A stretch of 64,000 nucleotides of DNA from Desulfonatronospira thiodismutans ASO3-1 (GCF_000174435.1 NZ_ACJN02000002.1:496001-560000); one strand, 5' to 3'; counted from the first letter of the stretch, positions 24,253 through 33,213 are shown. Notes: generated by a model from the letters alone, not told the origin. Numbers and translations: made by a program.

Positions 24253-24726
24253 TCAGTCCATCTGCACGATTTCCCAGGTTCCATCGGGCTGCCTGCAGGC
24301 GGTACCATACAATGTTTTTTCTTCGCCGCCTATGTCGGCTTCAGTGGTGAATTCCCGGCAGTACTGTCCCTCGTCGCCTTTATAGGTTTCCTTGGGGGTT
24401 ACTTCGTGGGATATGTCGGTATTGGGGTTTTCCCACTGGGATGTTTCTCCGTCAGGCTTGGTTTCCAGGGTCTGACCCATTTTCTGCTGGTCCATTTCGT
24501 CCATGCGGTCCAGGTAGCTCCCTACATATCCGCCCAGGGCCGCGCCTGCAAGGGTACCGCCGATGATTGCAGCAGTCTGCCCGGTGCCGCTGCCTATCTG
24601 TGAGCCGATTACGCCGCCTCCTATGCCTCCCAGGCCGGCTCCGCCCACAGTGTGCTTCTGTCCTCCGCAGCCGGCGATCAAGGCCAGAGCTGCCAGAACG
24701 ACTGCCAAGTAAATTATGGTGCGCAT
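24253..24726 (-). CDS. Glycine-zipper outer-membrane-type lipoprotein
   Basis: The 157-residue precursor has a lipoprotein signal (LALIAGC, Cys at about 20). A Gly-rich double hairpin (GGIGGGVIGSQIGSGTG, then GGTLAGAALGGYVGSYLD, about 30-70) of the glycine-zipper/17-kDa surface antigen type follows, with DRMDEMDQQKMGQTLE. The C-terminal part has two cysteines (QYCREF, TACRQPDGTWEIV), probably a disulfide-bonded small domain. Related proteins (SlyB, rickettsial 17 kDa) sit in the outer membrane and affect envelope stability; the exact role here is unknown. Confidence 0.8.
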   Translation of the reverse strand: MRTIIYLAVVLAALALIAGCGGQKHTVGGAGLGGIGGGVIGSQIGSGTGQTAAIIGGTLAGAALGGYVGSYLDRMDEMDQQKMGQTLETKPDGETSQWENPNTDISHEVTPKETYKGDEGQYCREFTTEADIGGEEKTLYGTACRQPDGTWEIVQMD

Positions 24727-25062
24727 AGCTTTCCTCCAGAATATTTTTTTGAATTAAATGCATGCATTATCCACGCCACAAAAAAATAATACGTCTGAAG
24801 GCCATGTAAACAGGCACCATCCAGGAAGCCGGGTCATGGGTATGCGGGCAAAAGCGCTACATGTGCCAATGTGGCCTGTTGTTCTGGAGATTGCTAATAA
24901 TTCCCGGGGTGATTAGCTTTTTTGCTGAAAAGATAAAAATCATGCCGGACAGAATGATGTGGATCAGGCGCTGCAGGTCAGGACTGGCAGGGACAGATAA
25001 TGCCTGCCTGACAATGGGTGCATTGACATTGCCGCCTGCCTGGGCAAAGATAAACAGCAGTT
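24727..25062. other. Intergenic region and possible azlC leader
   Basis: About 340 bases with no gene lie between the divergent lipoprotein and azlC genes. A short stem GCTAAT/ATTAGC (24893-24898 with 24912-24917) is followed by six T, and the azlC-proximal end has a strong terminator-like hairpin (next entry). Two such structures before azlC could mean conditional termination, but I could not match the leader to a known riboswitch or T-box. Confidence 0.4.
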
Positions 25063-25099
25063 ACTCTATCGCCTCCCTGGGGCGATAGAGTTTTCTTTT
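25063..25099 (+). terminator. Terminator-like hairpin 20 bases before azlC (attenuator candidate)
   Basis: An 11-base perfect stem ACTCTATCGCC/GGCGATAGAGT (25063-25073 with 25081-25091) is followed by TTTTCTTTT. No gene on this strand ends just upstream, so it most likely controls azlC rather than ending another transcript. Confidence 0.7.
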
Positions 25100-25119
25100 G
25101 CAATCCTTCAGGACAGCTG

Positions 25120-25845
25120 ATGCACGACTCTGACCAGACAACATATAAAGAACCGGTTGTACTCACCCGCAGGGGCATGGCCCGGGGGTTCATGAAGTGT
25201 ATTCCACTGGGGTTGGGGGTTTTTGCCTACGGCCTGGTCTTTGGAGTGCTGGCGGTGCAGGCGGGCATGTCTCCACTGCAGGCCCAGATCATGAGCCTGA
25301 CTGTTTTTGCCGGGGCCTCCCAGCTCATGGCCCTGGAGCTCTGGTCTGCCCACCTGCCTGTCCTGGCCATTACAGCCACGACCCTGGCCGTCAATCTCAG
25401 GCACCTGCTCATGGGGGCGGCCATGCGGGACTGGCTGGTGCGTCTGCCCCCGTCCAGATCTTATCTTAGCGTTTTTTTCATGACAGATGAATCCTGGGCC
25501 CTGTCGGTCAGGGAAATGGCCGAAGGCAAAAAAGACGCCGGCTTTCTCCTGGGGGCGGGACTTTGCATCTATATGTTCTGGAACGCTTCCACCGGGGTCG
25601 GGGCCACCATGTCCTCCCTTGTGGACAGATATTTTGCAGATCCGGCAGTACTGGGCCTGGATTTTGCCTTTACCGCGGTATTCATCGCCCTGCTCATCTT
25701 CTTCTGGAGGGGCAGATCCCAGATTCCGGTATGGCTGGTGGCCGGAGCAGTCGCCTGGATTGCCTTCATGCTCTTCCCGGGAAAATGGTATATTATTCTG
25801 GGAGGTCTGGCCGGAGGGATTGTGGGAGCATTGAGGGATGCTTGA
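25120..25845 (+). CDS. azlC: AzlC-family branched-chain amino acid exporter, large subunit
   Basis: AzlC with AzlD exports branched-chain amino acids and analogues such as 4-azaleucine. The 241-residue membrane protein has the family start RGFMKCIPLGLGVFAYGLVF, then TVFAGASQLMALELW, NLRHLLMGA and ESWALSV, with several hydrophobic helices. Its end overlaps azlD by 8 bases. Expression may be limited by the hairpin just upstream. Confidence 0.92.
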   Translation: MHDSDQTTYKEPVVLTRRGMARGFMKCIPLGLGVFAYGLVFGVLAVQAGMSPLQAQIMSLTVFAGASQLMALELWSAHLPVLAITATTLAVNLRHLLMGAAMRDWLVRLPPSRSYLSVFFMTDESWALSVREMAEGKKDAGFLLGAGLCIYMFWNASTGVGATMSSLVDRYFADPAVLGLDFAFTAVFIALLIFFWRGRSQIPVWLVAGAVAWIAFMLFPGKWYIILGGLAGGIVGALRDA

Positions 25846-26149
25846 AAACTTTGATCTGCTTTTTGCCGTCACCATTTTGCTCATGACCCTGGTCACCTAT
25901 TTTACCCGGGCCGGCGGGCTTTTCGTAGTCAGCAGGATTACACCGACCCCGCGGGTCAGGGCCTTTTTAAATCATGTCCCGGCCTCCATCCTGGTGGCCA
26001 TAATCGTCCCCAGCCTGGCGGACAAGGGTCCGGCCGAGTTTATTTCCGCAGCTGTCACCGTGGCTGCCGCAGCCTGCACCCGCAATCTCCTGCTCTCTCT
26101 TCTGGCCGGGCTTTTATGCGTATCCGCGCTTAGAGCCTTTGTATTCTAA
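25838..26149 (+). CDS. azlD: AzlD-family exporter, small subunit
   Basis: This 103-residue membrane protein has three or four hydrophobic helices and the family motif LVTYFTRAGGLFVVSR, then VRAFLNHVPASILVAIIVP. It overlaps azlC and forms the two-component exporter with it. Confidence 0.9.
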   Translation: MLENFDLLFAVTILLMTLVTYFTRAGGLFVVSRITPTPRVRAFLNHVPASILVAIIVPSLADKGPAEFISAAVTVAAAACTRNLLLSLLAGLLCVSALRAFVF

Positions 26150-26288
26150 GGGCGTTTCTCACTTAACTTTTGATCTGCTGCAGATTTGATTTGACTTCCG
26201 GAGGTTATTATAGAAATTTGTCCCCGCCACAGGCTTTCTGGCCAGGGAATAAGGCTGAACTCAATAAAATCAAAAGGGAGAGTTAGAC

Positions 26289-26603
26289 ATGAACGAGCGC
26301 TACCTGATTCAAAAGATCGCCACCTGTGACAAGTGCCATGGACACGGTAAAGTTGAAAATCCCCTCTGGACGGAACTTATTGAAGAAGTAGGGGAGGACT
26401 ACCTCAAGAACCTGAGCAAGCAGGACTACAACCAGCTTTTGATTGAAAAGGGCCTTCTGAGTTTCGGACGCTACGAGCCCCGGGAGATGAAGTGCAAAAA
26501 CTGCAAGGGATCAGGCGAGTTTTTCAATAATGTCAACCTGGAAGATGTGCCTGTGGTGCAGGATCTCATGAAGCGCCTGGAAAACCTGGAAAATAAATCC
26601 TGA
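26289..26603 (+). CDS. Small protein with two DnaJ-type CxxCxGxG zinc motifs
   Basis: The 104-residue protein carries CDKCHGHGKV (about 13-22) and CKNCKGSGEF (about 69-78), the repeats that bind one zinc ion in the cysteine-rich domain of DnaJ. No J-domain or substrate-binding domain is present, and the segment between is helical. Its stop codon overlaps the start of the MITE-like element (26604). A good ribosome site (GGGAGAG) precedes the ATG. It may be a metal-binding or chaperone accessory protein; the function is unknown. Confidence 0.75.
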   Translation: MNERYLIQKIATCDKCHGHGKVENPLWTELIEEVGEDYLKNLSKQDYNQLLIEKGLLSFGRYEPREMKCKNCKGSGEFFNNVNLEDVPVVQDLMKRLENLENKS

Positions 26604-26783
26604 GTAACCATTCAGGGAGCCGGCCAGGGGACAGTCCCCGCGACACCTTTCCTGCACGAATAAAATATGACAAAGCACAAAGTTGTGTGAGCCTGCTTAG
26701 ATAGTACTTAGCGGGGACAGTCCCCAGTCACGCCAAAGGCGTGAGTACAATGAACTACAACTGAGTACCCCCTGAATGCTTAC
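26604..26783. mobile_element. MITE-like element, family B, copy 1
   Basis: Outer imperfect inverted repeats (GTAACCATTCAGGG at 26604 and CCCCTGAATGCTTAC ending at 26783) enclose two copies of the palindrome GGGGACAGTCCCC (26627-26639 and 26713-26725) and one TCACGCCAAAGGCGTGA (26728-26744). The same arrangement, inverted, is found at 61948-62137. GGGGACAGTCCCC-type repeats are known from REP elements mobilised by RAYT transposases (established for other genomes); no transposase is seen here. The element abuts the end of the RND gene. Confidence 0.8.
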
Positions 26784-26792
26784 AATCCTGAG

Positions 26793-29700
26793 CTATTTTT
26801 CCCGGTAAAGCAGGTAAAAGGTCACCGGGACCAGGACCAGGGTGAACACCGTGGAGGATATGAGCCCGAAGATAAGGGCCCAGGCCAGCCCGGAAAAGAC
26901 CGGGTCCAGGGTGATGGGCCAGACCCCTATGGCCGTGGTCAGGGCCGTGAGCACGATGGGTCTCAGCCTTACGGCACCGCTTTGCAGGATGGCCTCTTTG
27001 AGGTCCTCCCCCCGATTCAGGGCGGAGCGGATAAAGTCTATCAGGACCAGGGAGTTGCGGATAACTATCCCCCCCAGGGCGATCATACCGATCATGGCCG
27101 TGGCTGTAAAAAAGACCGGGTCGGCAAATCCGTCCACCTCCTTGCCGGTGATGAGGTTGAGCAGAAAGAAGCCGGGCATGATCCCGGTCAAGGTCAGGGG
27201 GATGGCGGACATGATCAAAAGGGGCAGGCTCAGGGACCCGGTCTGCAATATCAGCAGGACATAAATGGCCAGCAGGGCGAATCCGAAGGCCAGGCCCAGG
27301 TCCCGGAACACGTCTATGGTGATCTTCCATTCGCCTTCGCCCCTCCATTGTACGCTGAACCCCTGGGGCAGCGGGTCTTCACTGAGCCTGGATTTCATGT
27401 CCAAAACCGCCTCCCCCGGAGGCTGCCCGGCCATCTCAGCGGTTACATAAACCACACGGCGCAGGTTTTTGTGCAGGATGGGCTGCTCCACCGGTTTTTT
27501 TTCAAACCTGCCTAATTCCTTCAGGGCAACTGCGCTGCCGTTTCCGGCAATGACGTGCAGCTGCTGCAGGTTGTTGATGCCGGAGCGTTTTTCTAAGGGA
27601 AGCTTCATGCGGATGTGCACGGTCTCGCGTTCATAGGGGCTGTGCAGGGCAGCAGGCTTTGACCCGCCGATGTAAAGCCCCAGGGCTCCAAGCACGTCCC
27701 GGGCATCAAGGCCGTGCAGGGAGGCCTTTTCCCGGTCCAGAACGAAATCCAGTCTCTTATGCCTGGCCTGTGCGCTTATGTCCACGTCCCGGACAAATTC
27801 TTCCTGGATCATGATGTTTTGGACATGCCGGGCCGCATCTATGGTCTCGGCATAGGTCCGGTCCGGGTCCGGATAGACTTCCGCCGCTATGGTGGCCATG
27901 ACCGGTGGTCCCGGCGGGACTTCCACCAGTTCCATGGCGGCCCCGTGTTTGCGGGCCAGGTCCTCCAGGTCCCGGCGCAGGGAGAGAACCAGGGTGTGAC
28001 TTGACTTGTCGCGCTTCTGCCTGGGCTTGAGATTGATGCGGATATCCGCCTGGTGAGGGTCCTGTCGGGCATAATATCCCCTGACCATGGCATTGAAGTC
28101 CATGGGTGAGGCCTTGCCGGTGTAGGTGGTATAGGTAGTGATTTCCGGCACCCGGGAGAGATAGTCCTCAAAGTCGCGGACCACGGCATCGGTATGTTCC
28201 AGCGTGGTCCCCTCGGGCATATTTATAACCACCTGGAATTCATCCTTGTTGTCGAAGGGGAGCATCTTCAAAGGCACCATGCGCAGCAGGACCAGGGCCA
28301 GGGCCGCCAGGATCAGGACTGTGACCAGCAAAAAAAGCCCCCGGCGCATCCACCTGGATTGCAAAAAGGGTGTCATGAGGCCGCGGTAGCCTTTCATTAT
28401 CCAGTGCGGCACCCCCTGCTGACCAGTACCGCCTTTTTTAATCCCCGGGCGGCTCAGGAAACGGTGACAGAGCCAGGGCACTATGGTCACGGCGCACAGG
28501 GTGGAGAAAATCACAGTCATGGGGACATTGGCGGCCATGGGAGCCATGTAGGGACCCATCATGCCGGTAATGAAGAACAGGGGCAGAAAGCAGGCGATTA
28601 TGGCCAGGGTGGACATGACCACCGGCACCACCACCTCGCTGACCCCGGCCAGGACGGCATTTCCGGGGCTTTTGCCCCCCAGGCCCATGTGGCGCTTGAC
28701 ATTGTCCACGTTGGTGATGGGATCATCCACCACCAGCCCCAGGGACAGGATAAGGGCGAACAGGGTGACTCTGTTGATGGTGTATCCCAGAAGATAACTG
28801 CCGAAAAGGGCCAGGGAAAAGCTCACCGGGATGGCCAGGCCCACCACCAGGGCCGGTCTCCAGCCCAGGGTCAGGGTGAGCACCAGGACCACAGTGGCCA
28901 CGGCGAAGAAAAGGGACCTGAAGAGTTCGCTGACCTTTTCCTGGGCGGTGCGGCCGTAGTTGCGGGTGACTTCCACCTCTACGTCTTCCGGCAGGATAAG
29001 CCCTTCAAGTTTTTGCATCCGCTCCAGGATACTGTCAGCCACCTGCACGGCATTGGTGCCCTGCTTTTTGGCCAGGGCCAGGGTCACGGCAGGCATGGAA
29101 AAAGGTCCGACCAGGCCCTTTTCCTGCATGTAGCTCCCGGACATGCCCAGTCTGGTGTAGCTCTCAGGCTCGGCCGGTCCGTCGCGCACCCGGGCCACGT
29201 CCTCTAAGTAAACCGGGCGGTCCTCATGCATGCCCACCACCAGCCTCTGCACCTGCTGAGCGGTCCTTAGATGCGCATCCCCCAGGACCTGGAATTGCAG
29301 ATTATCCCGGGAAAAGTCCCCCAGGGTCCGGGCAAAGTCGGCCTCTTCCAGGGCCTTCTGGATGTGCACAGGCGAGATCCCCCGCCCGGACATGGCCTGG
29401 GGGTCCATCTCCACCTGCACCTGCCTTGGACGCCCGCCGAAAATCTGCGAACGGGAGACGTTTTCCACCTCAGAGAGTCTGGCCAGGAGTTCGCTGCCGA
29501 TGCGCCTTAGTTCATAGTCACTTCTCTCATTAGAAAACAGGGTCAGGTTCAAAATGGGAACATCATCAATGCTTACCGGCTTTACAATCCAATCCTGGAC
29601 CATGGACGGGACCTGGTCCTGGTGCATGATGATCTGGTTGTGCAGTCTGACCAGGGCGTCTTCCAGGTCCTGGCCCACGAAAAAACGTACCGTGACCACG

Positions 29701-29993
29701 GCCTGGTCCCTCCTGGAAGTGGAGTAGACGTATTCTACTCCCTGCACCTGCCATAAAAGCTCTTCCAGGCGGGTAGCCACCAGTTTTTCCACCTCTCCGG
29801 GGCCGGCACCCGGGACATCCACGATGACGTCGGCCATGGGAACCACTATCTGGGGCTCTTCTTCGCGCGGAGTGACGGTGATGGCCAAAGCGCCCAGGGC
29901 CAGGGCCAGGAAAAGAAGGATAGGAGCCGGATAGGAGGATAAAAACGGCCCTACAAAGGAGGCGATTCTGGAATTATCCGGAGGACTGGGCAT
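26793..29993 (-). CDS. RND-family efflux transporter, inner-membrane pump
   Basis: The 1066-residue protein has the AcrB/HAE1-type plan: one N-terminal helix, a large periplasmic loop, helices 2-6, a second loop and helices 7-12. The proton-relay Asp pair in helix 4 is seen in LGLVVDDPITNVDN. The N-terminal motif MADVIVDVPGAGPGEVEKLV resembles the PGASPEEVE region of AcrB but with an acidic, heavy-metal-pump-independent pattern. It follows its adaptor gene by 12 bases. No TolC gene is present, so the outer-membrane channel must be encoded elsewhere. The substrate is unknown. Confidence 0.93.
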   Translation of the reverse strand: MPSPPDNSRIASFVGPFLSSYPAPILLFLALALGALAITVTPREEEPQIVVPMADVIVDVPGAGPGEVEKLVATRLEELLWQVQGVEYVYSTSRRDQAVVTVRFFVGQDLEDALVRLHNQIIMHQDQVPSMVQDWIVKPVSIDDVPILNLTLFSNERSDYELRRIGSELLARLSEVENVSRSQIFGGRPRQVQVEMDPQAMSGRGISPVHIQKALEEADFARTLGDFSRDNLQFQVLGDAHLRTAQQVQRLVVGMHEDRPVYLEDVARVRDGPAEPESYTRLGMSGSYMQEKGLVGPFSMPAVTLALAKKQGTNAVQVADSILERMQKLEGLILPEDVEVEVTRNYGRTAQEKVSELFRSLFFAVATVVLVLTLTLGWRPALVVGLAIPVSFSLALFGSYLLGYTINRVTLFALILSLGLVVDDPITNVDNVKRHMGLGGKSPGNAVLAGVSEVVVPVVMSTLAIIACFLPLFFITGMMGPYMAPMAANVPMTVIFSTLCAVTIVPWLCHRFLSRPGIKKGGTGQQGVPHWIMKGYRGLMTPFLQSRWMRRGLFLLVTVLILAALALVLLRMVPLKMLPFDNKDEFQVVINMPEGTTLEHTDAVVRDFEDYLSRVPEITTYTTYTGKASPMDFNAMVRGYYARQDPHQADIRINLKPRQKRDKSSHTLVLSLRRDLEDLARKHGAAMELVEVPPGPPVMATIAAEVYPDPDRTYAETIDAARHVQNIMIQEEFVRDVDISAQARHKRLDFVLDREKASLHGLDARDVLGALGLYIGGSKPAALHSPYERETVHIRMKLPLEKRSGINNLQQLHVIAGNGSAVALKELGRFEKKPVEQPILHKNLRRVVYVTAEMAGQPPGEAVLDMKSRLSEDPLPQGFSVQWRGEGEWKITIDVFRDLGLAFGFALLAIYVLLILQTGSLSLPLLIMSAIPLTLTGIMPGFFLLNLITGKEVDGFADPVFFTATAMIGMIALGGIVIRNSLVLIDFIRSALNRGEDLKEAILQSGAVRLRPIVLTALTTAIGVWPITLDPVFSGLAWALIFGLISSTVFTLVLVPVTFYLLYREK

Positions 29994-30005
29994 AAATTTC
30001 CAGGG

Positions 30006-31133
30006 TTATGGACTCAGGTGCTGCAGCTTGACTTTTTCCCCGGCGGACAACCCGGAAAGCACTTCCACCCGTTGATTCACAGTGCGTCCCAGGCGCACGT
30101 GCCTGGTCTGCTTCTGCTGGTTTTCAACCACCTGCACGGTTGCCAGCTGGCCGATCATGCGTACGGCGCTTTCAGGCACCATCAACATCTCTTCAGTCTC
30201 CACAGGGATAAGCATGCGGGCAAACATGCCGGGGTAAAGGTCCGGGCCGGCCTCGATGCCCAGCTTGACCAGAAAGCTGCGTGAATCCGCATCGGCAGCC
30301 GGATCAATCTCGGCGGCCCGGCCGGAGATTTTTTTATCCAGGGCATCCACCCGGATATCGAATACGTCCCCCAGGCTGACCCGGGAAATCAGCCGTTCCG
30401 GCACATGGGCCTCCAGGCGCAGGAGGTGCCTGGTCTGAAGTTTTAGCAAAGGTTTGTCCGGGGCGGCCAGGTCGCCTGCATCGACCATTTTGCGCACCAC
30501 CTGGGCCCGGGCCGGGGCCCGGATGCTGGTGTAGTCCAGGACCACCTGGAGTTCACTTATTTTTTCCTGCAGGGCGTCCCTGGAATATGCGGCCTCCTGA
30601 AGAGCCATCAAAGCCTGCTCATGCCCGGCCCTGGCCTGGAAATACTTTGATGCGGCCTGGTCCAGCTCCTGCTGGGTGGCCACGTCCTGTCCGTGCAGGC
30701 GTTTCATGCGCTCAAACTGCGGCCCGGTCTCCTCCAGAAGGGCTCCGGCCTCGTCTATCTCCCGGCGGATGCGCTGGATGGAGGCTTGTGCACCCTCGAG
30801 ATCCAGGCGGGCCTGCTCCAGCCTGCTTTTGAATTCATCCTGTTCTAAGCGTATCAAGAGGTCCCCGGACTCTACCATATCCCCGGGAGCCACCAGGACT
30901 TCTTTGACCCTGGCCTGCACCTGGGCGCTTAGAACCGGTTCCTGCCAGGGGCGGATGGTCCCTGCTGCCTGGTAGTAGTTGGTCACCTGGAATTTTTTGG
31001 CCTCAAAGACGTCCGGCTCCTGGGCGGCGGGCGTATTCAGGTCCAGGCCAGGCCAGGACAAAAGAGTCAGGGCTGCCAGGAAGGCCAGGCTCACAAAAGA
31101 GTTCTTTTTCCGTAATCCTGGAACTGTTTTCAT
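30006..31133 (-). CDS. RND efflux periplasmic adaptor (membrane fusion protein)
   Basis: The 375-residue adaptor has an N-terminal signal/anchor (FVSLAFLAALTLLSWPG), a lipoyl-like half (VLSAQVQARVKEVLVAPGDM), a helical hairpin of about 100 residues, the second lipoyl half (DYTSIRAPARAQVVRKMVDAG) and a beta-barrel domain. It bridges the inner-membrane pump and an outer-membrane channel. It lies between the B12-type radical SAM gene (18 bases) and the pump gene. Confidence 0.92.
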   Translation of the reverse strand: MKTVPGLRKKNSFVSLAFLAALTLLSWPGLDLNTPAAQEPDVFEAKKFQVTNYYQAAGTIRPWQEPVLSAQVQARVKEVLVAPGDMVESGDLLIRLEQDEFKSRLEQARLDLEGAQASIQRIRREIDEAGALLEETGPQFERMKRLHGQDVATQQELDQAASKYFQARAGHEQALMALQEAAYSRDALQEKISELQVVLDYTSIRAPARAQVVRKMVDAGDLAAPDKPLLKLQTRHLLRLEAHVPERLISRVSLGDVFDIRVDALDKKISGRAAEIDPAADADSRSFLVKLGIEAGPDLYPGMFARMLIPVETEEMLMVPESAVRMIGQLATVQVVENQQKQTRHVRLGRTVNQRVEVLSGLSAGEKVKLQHLSP

Positions 31134-31151
31134 GCAGGTGTTCCTGTATGC

Positions 31152-32849
31152 CTATGTTCTGCCCGCCAGGGCCTGGACGCAGGCCTGCCGGAACTGCTGC
31201 ATCTGGGAGGAGTCCGGGAATCTGTCTGTATGTTCCAGGGCTTCCTGGAACAGGCCCAGGTTCATGCAGCTTATGCACTGGCAGGCTGCCAGGTTTTCAC
31301 TGCCGGGGAAATGTTTCAGGCCCTGGCCGAGGCACTGGTAGGCCTGCCTGTGTCTGCCCTGTTTCTGTCTGATTATGCTAAGTCCCAGATATGCCCTTTC
31401 ATTGGGGTACCAGGCAAGGGATTTTTCAAACAGAAGTTCGGCTGTCTTTTCTTTGTCCGGGATTTCCTGGATAGCTGAATAGTCACCATGGCTGAAGGTC
31501 ATGCCCAGCCTGGACAGAAAATCCGCATGCAGGGGATAAAGCCCGGGCTCGTCTTTTAGCTTTATCTCCCGGGCGGCCCGGGGCAGGGTCTGGTAGTAGC
31601 AGGTGCGAAGCATCCGCCCGAACTCCAGGACCATTTCCGGGGTCATGTAGGGATCGGTTTCAAAATATTTGATGTGCTCCACTTTTTCCAGCCAGAAATC
31701 ATCGGTCAGTGTGCTTTTTTGCTGAAGCTCCCGGTACAGGGCAGTGCCCGGAAACATCTCTAAGATATAAAAAACAGCGCTCAAGGGCTTTATACGCTCC
31801 ATTAAGTCCATGCTTTCCCGGATGGTTTCACGGGTCTCACCCGGGGAGCCGTAGATGAAGTAGGCCCGGGCCAGGATGCCGCAGGCCACAGTCTGCTCAA
31901 AGGCAGTCTGAATCTCCTGATTGCCTGTTTTTTTGTTCAGAGCTTTTCTGATTTTCGGAGAACCGCTTTCGATGCCGTAGCTTATCTGGATGCATCCGGC
32001 CCTGCGCATCCAGGTGAGCATTTCTTCATCCACGCAGTTCACCCGGGAAATGGCGAACCAGGAAATTTTAAGCCCCCGGTTTATTATCAGCCGGCAGATC
32101 TCAATGACCCGCTCCGGTTTCAGGGTGAAGGTGTCGTCGGAGAAAAAGAAAAAGGTTACGCCTTTTTTGTAAAGCTCCTGGAGCATGTCCACGAAGTATG
32201 CCGGGGAGTGAAACCTGACCTTGCGTCCCCAGAACTCCGGGGACCCGCAGAAGGAGCAGTTGGAGGGACAGCCCCGGGAGGAGACCAGGTGCTGGAAGGT
32301 GAAATACCTGGCTGGAGAGGGCAGCTGGTCCAGGTCCTGGATGGGTTCCGGAAAACCGGTGCACACGGTCTCTTCTCCCCGCCTGAAAGCCAGGCCCTTG
32401 AGGTCTTCCAGGTTGCTATGGTCCCTGCTTTCCAGCCTGGATACCAGCTGGAGCAGGGAAAATTCGCCTTCTCCCAGGAGGACGTAATCTATCTGGGGGT
32501 AATGCTTAAGCAGATGCTCCCATAGAAAAGTGGCCCCTATGCCTCCCAGAACGGTTACGGTTCCGGGAAGGATCTCCTTGACCAGGGCGGCTGTGTCTGT
32601 TGCTCCCAGGCGGTTGGCATTTACAATGGAAAATCCCACCAGGTCCGGATTTTTTTCCAGAAGCATGTCCCGGATATCCCGGTCAGTCTGCTCCAGCTGG
32701 TACCAGTTGAGGATTTCCACCTGGTGCCCCCGGGATTTCAAAAGCGCTCCGAGATAATAAAGCCCGATGGGGGTCACGCCGGCGTCTTCGCTAAAGAGCT
32801 CATGGGACCTGGGCTCCAGGCAGCGGGGATATATGAGCATAATTTTCAT
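31152..32849 (-). CDS. B12-binding-domain radical SAM protein
   Basis: The 565-residue protein has an N-terminal cobalamin-binding-like Rossmann domain (about 1-135, with GLYYLGALLKSRGHQVEILN and VTVLGGIGATFLWEHLL), the radical SAM motif SRGCPSNCSFCGS (Cys194, Cys198, Cys201) and the TIM barrel to about 430. A helical C-terminal extension resembling TPR repeats follows (about 450-560). The usual B12-ligand motif DxHxxG is not visible, so cobalamin may not be bound. It is the first gene of a three-gene set with the RND adaptor and pump, an unusual partner. The substrate is unknown. Confidence 0.85.
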   Translation of the reverse strand: MKIMLIYPRCLEPRSHELFSEDAGVTPIGLYYLGALLKSRGHQVEILNWYQLEQTDRDIRDMLLEKNPDLVGFSIVNANRLGATDTAALVKEILPGTVTVLGGIGATFLWEHLLKHYPQIDYVLLGEGEFSLLQLVSRLESRDHSNLEDLKGLAFRRGEETVCTGFPEPIQDLDQLPSPARYFTFQHLVSSRGCPSNCSFCGSPEFWGRKVRFHSPAYFVDMLQELYKKGVTFFFFSDDTFTLKPERVIEICRLIINRGLKISWFAISRVNCVDEEMLTWMRRAGCIQISYGIESGSPKIRKALNKKTGNQEIQTAFEQTVACGILARAYFIYGSPGETRETIRESMDLMERIKPLSAVFYILEMFPGTALYRELQQKSTLTDDFWLEKVEHIKYFETDPYMTPEMVLEFGRMLRTCYYQTLPRAAREIKLKDEPGLYPLHADFLSRLGMTFSHGDYSAIQEIPDKEKTAELLFEKSLAWYPNERAYLGLSIIRQKQGRHRQAYQCLGQGLKHFPGSENLAACQCISCMNLGLFQEALEHTDRFPDSSQMQQFRQACVQALAGRT

Positions 32850-32888
32850 AAAGGCAGTCCTGATCCCTTAATCCAAAATCCGAAATAC

Positions 32889-33213
32889 ATAACACTACAG
32901 CTAAACTTTGCGTGCAGAGCAAGTGATCAGCTTTCACGAAAAAAAATTATCCATGAAGGCAGGATAGAAGGTTGGCCATCCTGACGAGCTATGATTATGG
33001 TCATGCTCTAATGGTTACTCAACGTTCTTAGGTGAGCTGCCTTTATCCCAGTCAAATTTTGTTACTTGTAACCATTCAGGGGATGCCTCAATCGGCCCGG
33101 GGACAGTACCGCACTTATTTTTTCTGATGAACAATTTTCAGCTGTTGGCGTTGGAAAAATAAGTGCGGTACTGTCCCCGGAGTTCAATAAAATAAGTTTC
33201 GCTGTAGTGTTAT
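32889..33213. mobile_element. Element bounded by 20-base inverted repeats
   Basis: ATAACACTACAGCTAAACTT (32889-32908) and its complement (33194-33213, one mismatch) enclose 285 bases without a gene. A related right end (AAGTTTCGCTGAAGTGCTAT) occurs alone near 39020-39040. The structure suggests a non-autonomous insertion or a composite of smaller repeats. I could not identify target-site duplications with confidence. Confidence 0.55.
33099..33178. repeat. REP-like hairpin with 24-base arms
   Basis: Perfect 24-base inverted arms (33099-33122 with 33155-33178), beginning GGGGACAGTACCGCACTTA, enclose a 32-base loop. The outer half shares GGGGACAGT with the family B palindromes and the inner half shares CCGCACTTA with the hairpin at 4943-5009, linking the repeat families. 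Confidence 0.85.
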
